Assembly (NCBI RefSeq): GCF_000711695.1 | Contig: NW_013547011.1 | Span: forward strand, 62,001 to 126,000 | Direction: 5' to 3' | DNA: 64,000 nucleotides | From: Tilletiaria anomala UBC 951 | Taxonomy: Eukaryota; Basidiomycota; Exobasidiomycetes; Georgefischeriales; Tilletiariaceae | Shown here: piece after piece, positions 33,656 to 48,665 of the stretch | How the letters are laid out: every line of letters begins with the position of its first letter | Position numbering within the stretch: position 1 is the stretch's first letter | Notes under the pieces: model-generated | Seen by the model: the letters and a program-made list of their open reading frames with translations, nothing else | Databases searched by the model: none | Told to the model about the DNA's origin: nothing | Made by a program: the position numbers and the translations under genes

Positions 33656-35310
33656 TCAAACGAGTAGGAGGGAGAGGAGGAGGCCGCCGTATTGGAGGCC
33701 CGATTTGTCGAACATCTGCGTCGTGTACAGCGGGAACGATGTAGCCATTTCATTACGGACAAAGCCTTCGGCCGAAGTAGCAGATGATGCGTATTCCCCG
33801 TCACCTTCCAACAAGTACTGTTGGGAGCAGGTACAAGTCAGGAGGGTGTAAGAAGCATGCAGATTTTGGCCGTAAATCCGTCACTTACGTCCTGCACCGA
33901 GTTGAAGATGAAGCTGACGCCGATTAAGTCGAGGGAGAGGCCGATTACCGGCGCGATCCAATGAACCCAAGCGTACCCTTCCGTGAATGTGAACTGAGGA
34001 AGGGCAAATTGAATGTGAATTTTGTACGTGGAAGGTCTGCTCACATACTTAGTGTGCTCACAACGAGCATTCCAACTGTGCAGATGACGCCGTCTGCAAC
34101 GCCATAGAAGAGCCTGGCTTTCGGCTCAGCAACGCCATTGTTCTTCCTCTGTGTCTCCGCATAAAGATGGGCATCGTGGAAGAGGAAAGCCAAACGCGAT
34201 GAAGGAGCCGATGATGGGTCCGATGTGCGCCACGCCGCCATTACTGACGCTCCAGCCACCGATCTTTTCCAAGGCAATCGGATTGGTGCGGAAAAGGGGA
34301 AGATCAGAGACCACACGTAGGCGAGTCTGTGAAAATGGTGAAGTTCAGCGTCAGTGCCAGTACAGGTCTACAATCTTGGCGACCTCTCACTAAAGACTGA
34401 ATACCAGGACTGTGGGCTTGCTGACGACAGCATTGCAGCCCTGACCGTGCTGGCGTGCAGCATACTATTTGCGCTAGACGTTTCCAGCTCCGCCGGTGAG
34501 CGGTATCTGTTGGATCCCATCTCCTTGCGAAGCTTCTTGGCTTTGCGAGTAAGCAGCACCGAGCTGCGCGTCTCGCACAGAAAGATGAGATCCAGAATAA
34601 AGATATCGCCGTTGATTATAAGCTGGGTGTACTCGATCCCATACCAGCCTCTCGACTGGACAATGTAGCCTGCATACAGAGGTGACTATAGGCAGTTCTT
34701 CAGTATCTTGTGCTCGTCGTTGTGGCAGGCTCGATACTCGCAGAACACTCACAGCAACAGTACCAACGACAGCAACAAGCGTGAAGGTTGCAGCTGGGAG
34801 GCCCAGCTCCTTGGAACTCCAGATGGATGCGAGCATGCCTGGGGCGATGGTGACGCTGCCGCACCAGTGATCCCGGATAGCACTTTGCCAGTGAAGGCAG
34901 TGCTATTGTTCCGTGCAAAGGCAACAGGAACGAAGAACACGACGAACAGGCCGTAGCAAACGAGGTAAACGGGTTGCGCGCCGATGAACTGAATTCCACG
35001 CACGGTGAAAACGTTCAGTGGCTCTGTGAATAGCTCTCCAGCACCGAACACGCGGCTCACCTCGCTCAACGGCCCATAACCACCGGCGCGAAAGCAAAGG
35101 CAACATTGAACAGCGAGAGACCCAGCTGACCGAGCTCCTGCACGGCACTGAGCTCTTGACAATTCTGCGCAACATCCGACCCGAAACAACAATCGCCAAT
35201 CAGACAGAGGCACGTGAGGCAGATAAGCCCCGTATTGGCCCATTTCTCCAGTCAGACCAATCAATCGTAATCTCGGGATCATCGGCCTCCGAAGTGCCAC
35301 CGCAGTCTGA
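33656..35310 (-). pseudogene. Broken MFS drug/polyamine-type transporter gene
   Basis: Minus-strand remains of a 12-helix major facilitator transporter of the fungal polyamine/multidrug group. In order: DDPEITIDW near 35300; ELGQLGLSLFNVAFAFAPVV (helix 2) near 35110; after an intact-looking intron, QPVYLVCYGLFVVFFVPVAF; then APGMLASIW-ELGLPAATFT; YAGYIVQSRGW; FLCETRSSVLLTRKAKKLRK (the RET...VLL..RAKKLRK motif ending the first half); GGVAHIGPIIGSFIAFGF; NNGVAEPKARLFYG; VHWIAPVIGLSL; and SFPLYTTQM near the end. Introns with good GT..AG sites remain (e.g. 35046-34970 and 34754-34684). Neighbouring segments are in different frames at about 35240, 35070, 34855, 34285 and 34190, with no intron there. 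Five shifts make a pseudogene far likelier than sequencing error, though that could explain one or two. Confidence 0.75.
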
Positions 35311-37223
35311 ACCAGGACTCGTTGCTCGTGTTATACAAGCAAAGGAAAGGTCACCCAAGCAGACTCACGCCATACAAATCGACGAGAATTACCTTCCCTC
35401 CTTCGCTCTGGTCGTACGCCTGCGACAAAGGACCAGCAGCACCACTATTACGGCGGGTCGAGCCGCTTTAGGGAGCAGCGGTATTCCGGTCAGCGCATGG
35501 ATAGATATACGAATAGCGCCAAGCAGGTTGCTTAGCTGGCGGCGAATGCTACACTTGTAGAAGGGCGCGAAGCGCAAGCGCCAGTCGTCGCACCTGTGAA
35601 GGCATTTGTAGAGGCATTCTGTGACTTGACATTGTCATCGTCGACGTCAGCGGTTGCGTATTGCTTGCCGTTGAGGAAGAAGTCGGCACGAATATTGGGT
35701 TGCTTCCTTTGAACCATGTTTGTTAGCTTGCTCGCTTTGATCAACAAAACCCCGACCTGAGAGCGTTCCGACCGGATGAAGCGGGCCTAGTACTTCTATG
35801 CGAACATTCTCGATCCTTGAAATGCGGTCAGTCCAGGAAAACGAACTCATACGACCAGCTGGGATGCCGATAAAAAGGGTAAGAAGCCAACAAGACAAAA
35901 AGCGAGAAAGAGAATGAAGGTTCCTTCTCGAGCGAAGGGACTCGTTCGCATCTCTTATGTCAGAGCCCCGGTACTTGGTGACAGCCCGGACAGGGTATGT
36001 AGGGTGACTGGCCACAGACAGTTGGCGAAGCCGAGGCAGGTGGGATTTCTCGACGAGATTCGGGAGGCACGAGAAGCTTCATTACGCGAAAGTCGAATGT
36101 CTGACGAGCCGAGTCATTTGTTGGTCATCGTTTGGTGACGATTCGTCTGGGGGACTTTTTGACGGTCCATAAGTTCTTCTTTCATCATGGTTCATTATCC
36201 AGGATCCTCACCGACTGAGAGAGATTCTGTTTTGTTTTGGACCATGACAAGCCGCCATCGGCCGATACTTTCATCAGTGTGCATGTAGTAAAGACAACAA
36301 GACAACGGTAAGCTCTCCGCAATCCGCTGCTGCTCAAGGCCCGATGAAAGCCTCAATTCGGCGGCTATCGCGGCGCGGGAGATGGTATGCACTCTTGCAG
36401 GTGAACGCATCGTCGACCGATCAGCAGGGCCTAACGCCGAGCAGTGAGCGGAAGACCAAGCAAGATTACACAGCCGTTTTCAACAGAAAAGCCTCAGCGG
36501 ACCCTGCTGGCCCCGAGCCGATCTGATGAGCCAACCAACCACATCCCGGGTATATATAATACATACATACCGAGAACTGAGCTGAGACCAACTCGAAATA
36601 GCCTGAAATGGCTGACGACGCTCCATGATAATCTCGCCTCATTTTAATTCCTACGCTATGTCGCCTCTTCAGACCCTAGATCAAGGAGGTCCGACCAAGA
36701 AAGCTAGGCCACAAAGAGAAAGTACCACAAAACTGGCGATCTCGCTGCACTTTCATGCCCGGACGAACATGGTCTACTTTGCAATATAGCAGTGGAACAT
36801 ACTGATCTTCTTTGACGGTGGGGGATGGAGATTTCATCAGGCGGATAGTATAAAGAGCCTACACACTTCAACAGGTCATATGTTGTACGAGGCCCGAGCT
36901 TTGTCGTTGTACGGGGAGGGTCCGACATATCTGAGTTCACCTGGTTGTTCGTGACACTAAGCGCAAAGGCTGAGCTCTTCTCAATGCATATCGCGCTGGC
37001 TGCACGCCTTCGATAGTCTGCCCAAACCAGGCATGTTTGGCCGCATCGAGCCAATCTGGTGCGCTATGACAGCTTTCTAATTCCAACCTCGACGCACACA
37101 TCACTTGATCGCGACGATCGAAGAATATGTGTATTACTTATTTAGTACGTTTACATACGTTGATTACGAGTGCATGTTCGGACGTCGGTACGACAGTCCT
37201 CAGTTGCTCATCTATCGCACATT
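35311..37223. other. Intergenic, no gene recognised
   Basis: 1.9 kb between the transporter pseudogene and the Pol I factor. It may include the lost 5' region of the transporter. A TATATATAATACATACATAC stretch at about 36550 looks promoter-like, but no gene follows it on the plus strand. Confidence 0.5.
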
Positions 37224-39190
37224 CTAGCCCGGCTGACGCCGTCGTCGGGACTGAATGTACAGCGCACTCTGTGACGAGCTATGCCCGACGGCAGAGGCGG
37301 CGCTGCTAGCGCGCGTCCCCAAGCGGGCAGTTTCCTCTTCTTTGATCTGAAACGACAGGACAAGGGAGGAGACCTCAGTGTCAACATTGCTCGTCCAGTC
37401 AGCAACACCCGCGAGAACAATGGGCAGCTCACCAGGTCCACATATACACGCGCCAGCTCGACAGCCCAGGCACGCTGTGCTGCAAAGTACATCTGCGCAC
37501 CGTCACTAGCGTGTTGCTCCTCATTTATATCTTGGTTTCCAGCAGCTTCTTTCTCGTCTTCATCCGAGAAATCGGGTTGCGAGTACGACCTGCGGCGTTT
37601 GCTTACGCGTGGAGGATATTCTTGCCCGAGTAATTGCTGTTGCTCTCGATAAAGGTGCATCTCTTCGTCTTCATCCTCAGAGCTATCTTCGTCTTCCTCG
37701 TCCTCGGAGGCCGCGCTAAGACGCTCATCCCTTTGATCATCATCGTCACCGTCGCCGTCCAGCGTGGACGTCTTAGACGCTGTTCCAAGCAGCGCATCAA
37801 CCTCAGCAACGTCAAGCTGAAAGTGAAGCCTTTCCGTCTGCCGCATCGCCAGCGTGCGTTGGCGCTTCCGCATGCGCACCTCGTGCATCTGCGCGCGATC
37901 GTCGATGCGCTGATCGGTGTTCCAGCCATTGTAGCCGCTGAACGCGCGCGCGACAGCCGTCTCAAAATGCGCTTTTGCCGCGGAGAGCGTGCGCGTCGGG
38001 ACGAGGAGCAATGAAGCGAGGGACGGGCTGAGCGTAATGCCGTGCGCTGATGGAACGCGCCGTTGCCCGCGGTGTTCGCCTTGGTCTTGATCGCGTTCGT
38101 CATTGCGACTGTGGCGGCCAACGGGCCGGGCAGGGGTATCACCGGCCTCACATTCACCTTCGTCGTCGTCGTCATCATCGTCATCCAATTCTTTGTCGAG
38201 TATGGACGTAAGAGTGCCCATGGCCCATAGCTCGGCGCGCTCGTCTGACGCATGTGCAGAGATGAGCGTCAAGAGGCCCGCATAATGGTGCAGCTCTGGG
38301 TTGGCATTGTACGGGAACTTGTGCAGGGCTCTGCATGTGAAAGGTGCGGATAGCCCTCAGTATTGTGCGTTGGGTGCCGACAGATGGCAAGAGCATCACG
38401 CGGCAGCTAGCAAAGCAGAGCACTTACGCGTCCAGTTCTTCTTGCGCTTCAGAGTATCTGCCCAGTTTGCAGAGGTCCGGGACTAAGCGAGGCAAGATGA
38501 GAGGGCGCTTGAAAAGCGAGAAGCGATTCAGCACCTTCCCTTTTAAAATTGCACATTTCCCGCCGAAAGGGCACTCACGAAGGAAAGAACGCGTAGCCAT
38601 ATGACCTTCATATACCTTACTCTCGCTTCCGCTGCAGCTTGATTCGACGCCTCTTCGACTGCCTCTGAAGGCATCTGCTCGACACCATTCACTTGCTCTT
38701 CCTCCAGCCGCTGCCGCTCCGTCTCCGCGGCGATGTGAGAGCATAGCTTTAGTGCGTCTGCGAACCAAAAATTCGGTGGGAACTCGTGCGAGCGCATGAA
38801 CACGCGCAGGGCGCGCGTCGCACGCTCATGGTCGCGCCGGAGCGTGCAGAGGCGGAAGAGGTCGTACAGTCTGCGCATCTGCGCTTCGCGCGTCGGCGAG
38901 TTGCGCGGCAGGCCGTCCAGGCGTCGAGCAGTGACGATCGGCCGTGCGAGCGCGCTGCGCGGTGGTACGATGCTCCCGCTCGGTCGCAGTGCGCGCGAGC
39001 TGGCTAGTGAGAGCGAGAGCGGGAGCGCAGACGACGCGGACTTCGCTGGGGCTCTGGAAGTGGAGGATAGCGACACATACGGGTGCGTGATGGAGAACGA
39101 GTCCGGGTCGAACGCGTCAGGTGGATTCAAATGGCTGAAGCGGAGCGTGCTAGTTTCTAGGTCGTGCGGAGGCGGCCCTGCAAAGTGCAT
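37224..39190 (-). CDS. RNA polymerase I initiation factor Rrn11/TAF1A-like protein
   Basis: Exons 39190-38579, 38534-38428, 38330-37433 and 37346-37224; 579 residues. The core shows a helical, TPR-like pattern known from Rrn11/TAF1A: REAQMRRLYDLFRLCTLRRD then HERATRALRVFMRS; after the first intron FKRPLILPRLVPDLCKLGRY then SEAQEELDAALHKFPYNANP and ELHHYAGLL. These would bridge SL1/core factor to Pol I at rDNA promoters. The second half is highly acidic (runs of D and E with Ser) plus a basic KRRRS patch. The first intron is only 44 bp, and its acceptor (AAG) was chosen because it is the one that keeps frame. The 3' intron (37432-37347) is also inferred: without it the frame continues 5 codons further to a different C-terminus. 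The family assignment rests on pattern and is moderately certain. Confidence 0.6.
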
Positions 39191-39305
39191 GTTGCTGATT
39201 GTGCTGGCTGCAGGCTACACGCTGTAAAAGGTCATACACGTTCTTTCTGCCTTGCGAATGCTGCAGCGAGTGATTGAGCGGGAGACTTCTCGTTCGAGGA
39301 TACTT

Positions 39306-39723
39306 TTAAAACACGGGATGTATCAGTGCGAATGTTTTCCAACCACAAGAGGGAAGTCCTTTGACGGCATACCAACCTTTCCTCTGGGACTGCTGCTGCG
39401 CGATCTGCTGTAGCTCGGCATCTGATACTGTCCCCGACTGTTGGGCCTGCTCAATGCGGGCCTTGCGTAGGAAGTCGTGCGCTTTGGCCGTGTTACGCGC
39501 CTTGGCAATGTAGTATCCGAATCCGGCGCTGAAGACCAGGGCGGTCCAACTGCAGGGCAGAGGCGCAAGCATGTATCGTAGTATCAGTGTCTAGACGCAG
39601 GTGAGCCCAAAAGAGGGAGACTGACGAGAGGAATATGAAACGGGGCGTATTGTAGAACGAGCGTAGAGCAGGGGGCCGACTGGCGGCGGTCCTGGATGTG
39701 CTGAATGCTACGCTACCACGCAT
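39306..39723 (-). CDS. Small putative mitochondrial membrane protein
   Basis: Exons 39723-39626 and 39549-39306; 113 residues. The N-terminus MRGSVAFSTSRTAASRPPAL is rich in Arg and Ser with no acidic residue, as in mitochondrial presequences. A hydrophobic stretch spanning the splice junction (FIFLSWTALVFSAGFGYYIA) is a likely membrane helix, followed by a charged helix (NTAKAHDFLRKARIEQAQQS). The spliced frame is continuous and joins the two halves of the helix, which supports the model. I do not recognise the family. The last 20 or so residues may belong to an unmodelled 3' exon/intron change, because a GT lies just after QSQRK. Starts 116 bp downstream in the direction away from the Pol I factor gene. 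Confidence 0.55.
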
Positions 39724-40502
39724 GCCGGGGGTTTCGGAGCGTTTATGAATGAGTTAGAACAGCGGCCGCGATGCTGTTCCCCCAGGCTCCCTTCGTTACG
39801 CTCACTCCGAGAGCTGTCGACCGCTGGACCGCGCTAAACGGACTTGGAAGACACGTTTTTGTAAGAAGTCAGCTCCGGATGTAGCAGTTGCGTCGATGCC
39901 GTCGGACACTGTGCTGTTTCCCAGCCACAAGACCGACAATGATGGATGAGTGGGATTGACCACGGCATCATGAAGAGATAGTGCCAAACCAACACCTTGG
40001 GAGTTTGGTGTTTGTGAAGGGAGGTTGGCGGAACGAATGTCACTTAACCCTAACTTGTGATCAACAGAAAGGTCGCAACTATTATGAACCAGAGACGTCG
40101 CGTTCCTGATCAGGGAGTTGAGTCGTGCCTGGCGTATCACTTGACTGGTGGCAGGCATGGGGTGTGTGTATGTGTCCATACAGGCACTTCCGGTGCCACC
40201 CACCCACCCACAACTTCAGAGGCTCTGGTGCGTGTGTGTGGTAAGAAGTATATCCATCATGCAAAAGTCCCCTATGCAATTACACACAGTAGCTAGCAAC
40301 CCCAACAAGAGTGACCCTCATCATCATCAACCAAGACATAACCCCTTCACTTGCATTCGACCGCGGGGAAGGCAAGGGCTAATATTTATGAGAGACGCAG
40401 GCAGCAGGGAACAGCACTTTCCATCTCTCCCCCCTCTATCTTGCACCTTGGCCTCGGCTACGTCGCAAACCTCTGCACCTGCAAGTCCATCCGTCGTTCA
40501 CT
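39724..40502. other. Divergent intergenic region before the CLC gene
   Basis: About 780 bp. The last 80 bp before the CLC start are pyrimidine-rich (CCATCTCTCCCCCCTCTATC), typical of a fungal 5' leader. No gene seen. Confidence 0.6.
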
Positions 40503-43500
40503 ATGACTGAGCACGCCTGGAACGTCGAGACTGATGCCTCTGTCCAAGTCAATGTCAACGCCGAAGAGACGCGCGGCCGCAGCGTCAGCCGTAACGAGGA
40601 GAACGGCACGCATGGAGATCACGCCGAGCAAGAGGTGACCGAGACATCTGCGTTGCTTGGATCGAATCACGTGGAGAGCGCGAGTCGGCATCGTCTGAAC
40701 AGAAGCAGGTAAGTGGCCTTGTTCGCACACGTGCTCTCCTCTTCCTTTCTTGACTTGGAGTTAGCTGACGCCAGTGTCACCTGTCGAATGGACTCCCCTC
40801 TTGCGAACACAGATCGTATATGGAGCAGACCGAATCAATCGGGCGGAGCCTCCTGCGAAGCAGCGGTCGCCCCTTGAGCTTCCTGGGCGAGCGTATCAGT
40901 CAGCAGCTGTCACCCGCCCGACCCAGCTTCCCGTCCAGCATCAGCGCCTGGCCGCAGCCGCGACAGCGCAGTCACCGCAGTGCTTCCGCATACGACGAGC
41001 AGACGTTCCAGGACGACCTCGTCGCACGCGATATTGGCAACGGTGTGCGCGTCTGGTACGAGTCGTACACCACCATCGACTGGATCCACGACGCCATCAA
41101 GGAGTCTTCCCGCCTGCGCAGGCTGCGCGAATTCAAGGGCATCCGTGGCGCCGCGCGCAACGCGTGGGACCGCTTCCAGGGCTGGCTCGTCGTCTCCATC
41201 ATTGGCGTCCTCACCGCCTTCATCGCAGGCGGCGTCGTGCAGTCCGAAGCGGTCCTCTTCGACTTCAAGGAGGGCTACTGCGAGCGAGATTGGCGCCTCG
41301 CAAAGCGCTTCTGCTGCCCGTACGCCAACCATCCCGACTACGACAAGGGAAGCGTGGCATTGGCTGCGGCAGGCGCACCAGGCCTGCAGACGCCTCGTTG
41401 GAGTTACAAGAGCGCATTCGCCGGAACGCGCATCAATCCTTCCGGCAGCGGTATGGCGAGCTTGATGTCGAACGGCATCGGCACCGGCTTTGGAGGAAGC
41501 ATGTTGGCTGGTTGGGCTGGTCCAGTCGCGGGAAGTCCGGCGTGGAAGAAAGTCGCTGTTGGCGCCGGCGCGGGTGCCGTCAATGCCTCTCGCTCAGCTG
41601 CTACCACCATGCTTGGCGCGCTCAGGATAGACCCGAGCAGCGAGAATGAATCCTGCCCGGGATGGGTCACCTGGTCTCACGCCTTCAAAATAGACGGAAA
41701 GGAGGGTTGGATCTTCGAGCACGGAATATACCTCGTCATCGCCGTAAGCTCTGCAGCTACACACGAAGCATCCGTCCCCGGGTTTGATGCTGACTTCCCC
41801 TATCCAATCCTTGCACCGGTCACCTAGATTTTATGGGCCACCATCGCCTCTCTCCTCACTATCTATTTGACGTCTTCTGAGTTGTACCTTGCACCCAAGT
41901 CCCCTGCCGTCGACGCGTCGAAACCCTCGACCCGGTCCGGCACGCATGGCGCGCAAGGAGACCACGCGCGAGACGACACGGGAAACGGACATTCTGCAGC
42001 CGCCTACAGCATCAACGGGTACGGAGCCATCGATGACGCTCCTGCTCGCGACTTGGCAGATGTCGGAAACACCACTGCACTCCCGCCAAAACTGCTGTCG
42101 CAAATCGCACAGGAACAACGCGCCGCGGGTGCGTTGCCGCCTAGAAAGGTGCTGTACTTCGGCAGCGGCAGCGGGATCAGCGAAATCAAGGTCATCCTCA
42201 GCGGCTTTGTTATTCATGGCTATCTGTGAGTGTCGCACCACGTGCACACACCCTCCCAATCTGTCCCACGGGATCCTGCTGATTTCAATCACCACTGTGA
42301 TTCTCGGGCATCCATTCACAGTGGGTTTTGGACTCTGTTCACCAAAGCGGTCGGCCTCACGCTCTCGGTCGCCTCTGGTCTGAGTCTGGGTAAGGAGGGT
42401 CCGTTCGTGCACATGGCCTCTTGCGTAGGGAACATCGTCTGCCGCATGTTTGACAAGTTCCACAAGAACGAGGGCAAACGTCGCGAGATGCTTTCGTGCG
42501 CCTGTGCCGCTGGTGTCGCCGTCGCATTCGGCGCGCCCGTCGGTGGTGTCCTATTCTCGCTCGAAGAAGTGTCGTCGTACTTCCCCGCCAAGGTCATGTT
42601 TCGCTCCTTCTTCTGCGCCATGGTCGCCGCAGCGACGCTAAGGGCCATCGACCCGTTCGGCACGGGCAAGATCGTCCTGTTCCAGGTGACATACGACAAG
42701 GACTGGCACTCGCACGAGCTCGTCTTCTTTGTCCTCATTGGCATCTTTGGCGGTCTTTACGGCGCAGTCTTCACGAAGCTCAACATGATGTGGACCAAGA
42801 ATGTCCGTGCCAAGTCGTGGATGGCACGCAGGCCTGTGCTCGAGATCGTCTTGATCACAATCATCACGCTGATTGCCTCGTTTTTCAACGGGTACATGAA
42901 GATGGGAGGCGCAGAGCTGATCGCGGACCTGTTCAGCGAATGCCATGAACACGAGTCGCTCGATGGTCTCTGCGTCGCGACGCCGTCCCAGATCAGGCCA
43001 TTAATCGGTTCTCTCGCATATGCCATGGTTGCCAAAGGCTTGCTGACTGTCATTACCTTCGGCATCAAACTCCCGGCTGGCATCTTCATCCCCACCCTGG
43101 CAGTCGGGGCTGCCTTCGGGCGCATCGTCGGCCTGCTCCTGCAGTACACCCAGTGGACGCAGCCCGATCTGCCCTTCTTTGACTTTTGCTCTTCAACCGA
43201 CAGCGCGTGCATCGTACCCGGCGTGTATGCCATGATCGGCGCAGCGGCTGCCCTCTCCGGCGTCACACGCACCACCGTCTCGCTCGTCGTCATCATGTTC
43301 GAGCTGACCGGCACGCTGACGTACAGCATCCCCGTCATGCTCAGCATTCTGATTGCTCGCACAATTGCCGACGCACTGGAGCACAAGGGCATCTACGACC
43401 TCGTTATCGACTTTAGTGGCCTCCCGTACCTTGATGCAAAGGCGGAGTACATCTGGTCAAACGTTTCCGTCTCCGACGCGATGGACACCAACGTGGAGGT

Positions 43501-44131
43501 GATCCGCCTCGATCAGGACAACACCGTCAGCACGCTCGAGCGCAAGCTCGCCCGTCTTGCACTCGGTCTAGGCTACACCGACGGAGGCTTTCCCATCGTC
43601 ATCCCCAAGGCGGGTGGCAAGCTCAAGATGGTCGGCTACATCGCCGCGCCGGAGCTGGAGCACGCGTTGCAAAAGTTGCACCAGGAGGCCGCGGGTCTCG
43701 ACGCCGAAACGGTCGAGTGCACGTTTAACAATCTGGCCTACCTTAACGTGCGGCAGTCTGATGCGGTTTCGCCTGGCGGCGAGGGCGCTGATGCTGATGG
43801 CGAAGTGGGACGTATGCGTGATTCGATGGTGTTCTCTCCGACCTTTGTTCAGGATCCGAACGACTTGAGCAGGTTCGTTGACAAGGCGCCGATATCGGTG
43901 CAGACACATTCGCCGCTCGAATTAGTGCATCAGTACTTTACCAAACTCGGCGTCAGGTACCTCGTTGTCAATGATGACCAGGGCAGCTACAAGGGTGTCA
44001 TTTTCAAGAAGCGGTACGTGCTCTGTGAGCGTCTGGCAGTTGGAGATCTAGATGGCCACTGACAACGCATGTTTCCGCTACATAACAGCTATCTCAAGTT
44101 CTTGGAGGAAGTACAGGCCCAAGCTCACTGA
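40503..44131 (+). CDS. CLC-family chloride channel/transporter (Gef1-like)
   Basis: Exons 40503-40708, 40813-41743, 41828-42225, 42322-44013, 44089-44131; 1089 residues. After a long hydrophilic N-terminus, the first membrane helix is WLVVSIIGVLTAFIAGGVVQ. CLC signatures follow: the selectivity-filter segment GSGISEIKVILSGFVIHGYL (Ser in place of the animal GSGIPE proline, as recalled for fungal Gef1), GKEGPFVHMAS with the gating glutamate, GAPVGGVLFSLEEVSSYF, and KLPAGIFIPTLAVGAAFGRI. The C-terminal cytoplasmic part has two CBS-type units (VSDAMDTNVEVIRLDQDNTV and APISVQTHSPLELVHQYFTK with KLGVRYLVVNDDQGSYKGVI). Likely a Cl-/H+ exchanger of Golgi, endosome or vacuole involved in pH and copper/iron homeostasis, by analogy with Gef1. 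The extracellular loop (about 41330-41640) is Gly/Ala-rich and unusually long. Confidence 0.92.
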
Positions 44132-44444
44132 TTTACGCAGCAGCAGCTCCGTAGCCACATGTACGATATCCATGCATACCACATATCGAGTCCGAGCGAG
44201 CCCATTGTTAAGGTCAAACATTGTACCATATCATCTAAGCGTTATCGCGGGCAAGCGGTAAATTCAAGCTCGGCCGAAGCCGACTAGAGCATGCAGCTTT
44301 GTCCGCGCTGTCATCTCCCAGACAACATAAGTTCGCACATGGCCAGCGAGGGGTGCGAGCATGATATTGTACAACCGCTGACACATGCTGCAAGTGGATG
44401 AGACGTTCTCTCGGTTTCCAGGCCCATACGCTCCATCTCGTCAG

Positions 44445-45122
44445 TTAATCGCTCTTAGGCGGAGAGTTGGGCCCGCCAGCCACAGGCTGGCCCCCACCAC
44501 CGACGGAGGCCTCCACGCCTGCTCTACCACCGCCGACGATCAAGCGTGGCCGCTCGACTACGAGCCGCTCGCCTTCGTACATACGGTTGATGAGCGCGCT
44601 GCGTCGCAGCACCTGCAGGTCCTTCAGCGCTGTGTGGTAGAACGCTGTCACGCGCTCCACATCGCTGTGCGCCGCGGATGGCTGCGGCTGGTGGGCGCCT
44701 GTTGCTTCGCGCGATGCTGCTGCTGCGGAAGATGATGATGACCCTGGCGAAGATGATGATGACGCTGTATTTGACGTGAGGATAGATGGTGGCGCACTGG
44801 TAAGTGCCGCGGGTGATGCAGGCGTTGTCGTGTCGCCCGCCTTGGAGTGGGGGGACGAGGATGCAGCTTGTGAAGGAGGAAGCAGATTGGACCGGAAAAG
44901 ATCCCGCGACCGCCGCAGAAAGTATGTTCGGAAGTTGTAGGAGGACTGCAAGGATAACAATACAATCGGAGCGGTCACCTTTGCGTCAGTGTTCATTCCT
45001 TGGGGGGTGAGGAGTCGATGCCTTTGGGCTTGTGACCAACTCACGAATGACTGCGCGGTGCTCAAATACTGCCGGTAGAGCTTGAGGACTTGCGCCCGTG
45101 AGGGGGCTGCCGGGCTACTCAT
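44445..45122 (-). CDS. ISD11: Isd11/LYRM4, LYR-motif iron-sulfur assembly factor with Ser-rich insert
   Basis: LYR protein that stabilises the cysteine desulfurase Nfs1 in the mitochondrial matrix. Exons 45122-45045 and 44945-44445; 192 residues. It starts MSSPAAPSRAQVLKLYRQYL, with the LYR at residues 15-17; across the 99-bp intron AQSF joins SSYNFRTYFLRRSRDLFR, the Isd11 second-helix motif. The last helix is AFYHTALKDLQVLRRSALIN, followed by EGERLVVE. Known Isd11 proteins are about 90-110 residues; here about 75 residues of Ser/Ala/Thr/Pro-rich sequence (about 44915-44690) separate the RDLFR helix from the last helix, and a Gly-rich tail follows. I found no GT..AG pair that would remove the insert, so it is taken as coding. 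Convergent with CLC, divergent from CDC48 (638 bp). Confidence 0.85.
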   Translation of the reverse strand: MSSPAAPSRAQVLKLYRQYLSTAQSFVSWSQAQRHRLLTPQGMNTDAKVTAPIVLLSLQSSYNFRTYFLRRSRDLFRSNLLPPSQAASSSPHSKAGDTTTPASPAALTSAPPSILTSNTASSSSSPGSSSSSAAAASREATGAHQPQPSAAHSDVERVTAFYHTALKDLQVLRRSALINRMYEGERLVVERPRLIVGGGRAGVEASVGGGGQPVAGGPNSPPKSD

Positions 45123-45760
45123 TTTCAATTGAAACTGCGTGGATGCTGGCTGGGTTCGACGAGCCAGTATGCATTCGTTTACACTTGTCTAGATATAGGC
45201 AAAGCTTGAAGAATGGTTACCACACAAGGCTCACTCCACGAATCGATGCCTACAATCAAGGAACTGTTCCAGCTTTGACGAAAGTGCGTCCTCTGCAAAA
45301 ACGCGATGATGAGATACTGACAACCGCCCAAAGGTTTGAGATGCACCAGAACTAACTCGTTGAACTAGGCTAAAGGGAGGTCGGGCGGAAGCCGTTGAAA
45401 GGTGAGCGCGGCGCGGTGCCACTCAACGCCAGGACTTGACTTGCGTGGCCTGTGCAACGTACAAGCGGGACACCGCATAACACTGGGAGGCTTCGACCAC
45501 GTCACCACCTTTCCAGGACTCCAGGCAACGTTGCTTCCAGTGCACATTCTGATGGCACAACAACATTTTGCCAAACCACCTGCTATCGCTTGCAAGCTCT
45601 CTTCCACCACAGCCCAAGAATCCAAGAGAGGACTGTGCACATATACGAAGGAACGCAGCTGGTATCGACTCGTGCATTTATAGAGCGCGCAACCCACATT
45701 TTTCCAAGAGGCCATTCAACGAAGCGAGTGGACTCGACCCTTCGAGCGCTAATCACCACC

Positions 45761-48665
<2,905 letters not shown>

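Noticed and set aside
36541-36570. TATATATAATAC stretch as a promoter
   Set aside because: No gene follows within a reasonable distance on either strand.
44690-44915. Ser-rich stretch of Isd11 as an unspliced intron
   Set aside because: No GT donor and branch/AG acceptor combination keeps the flanking helices in frame.
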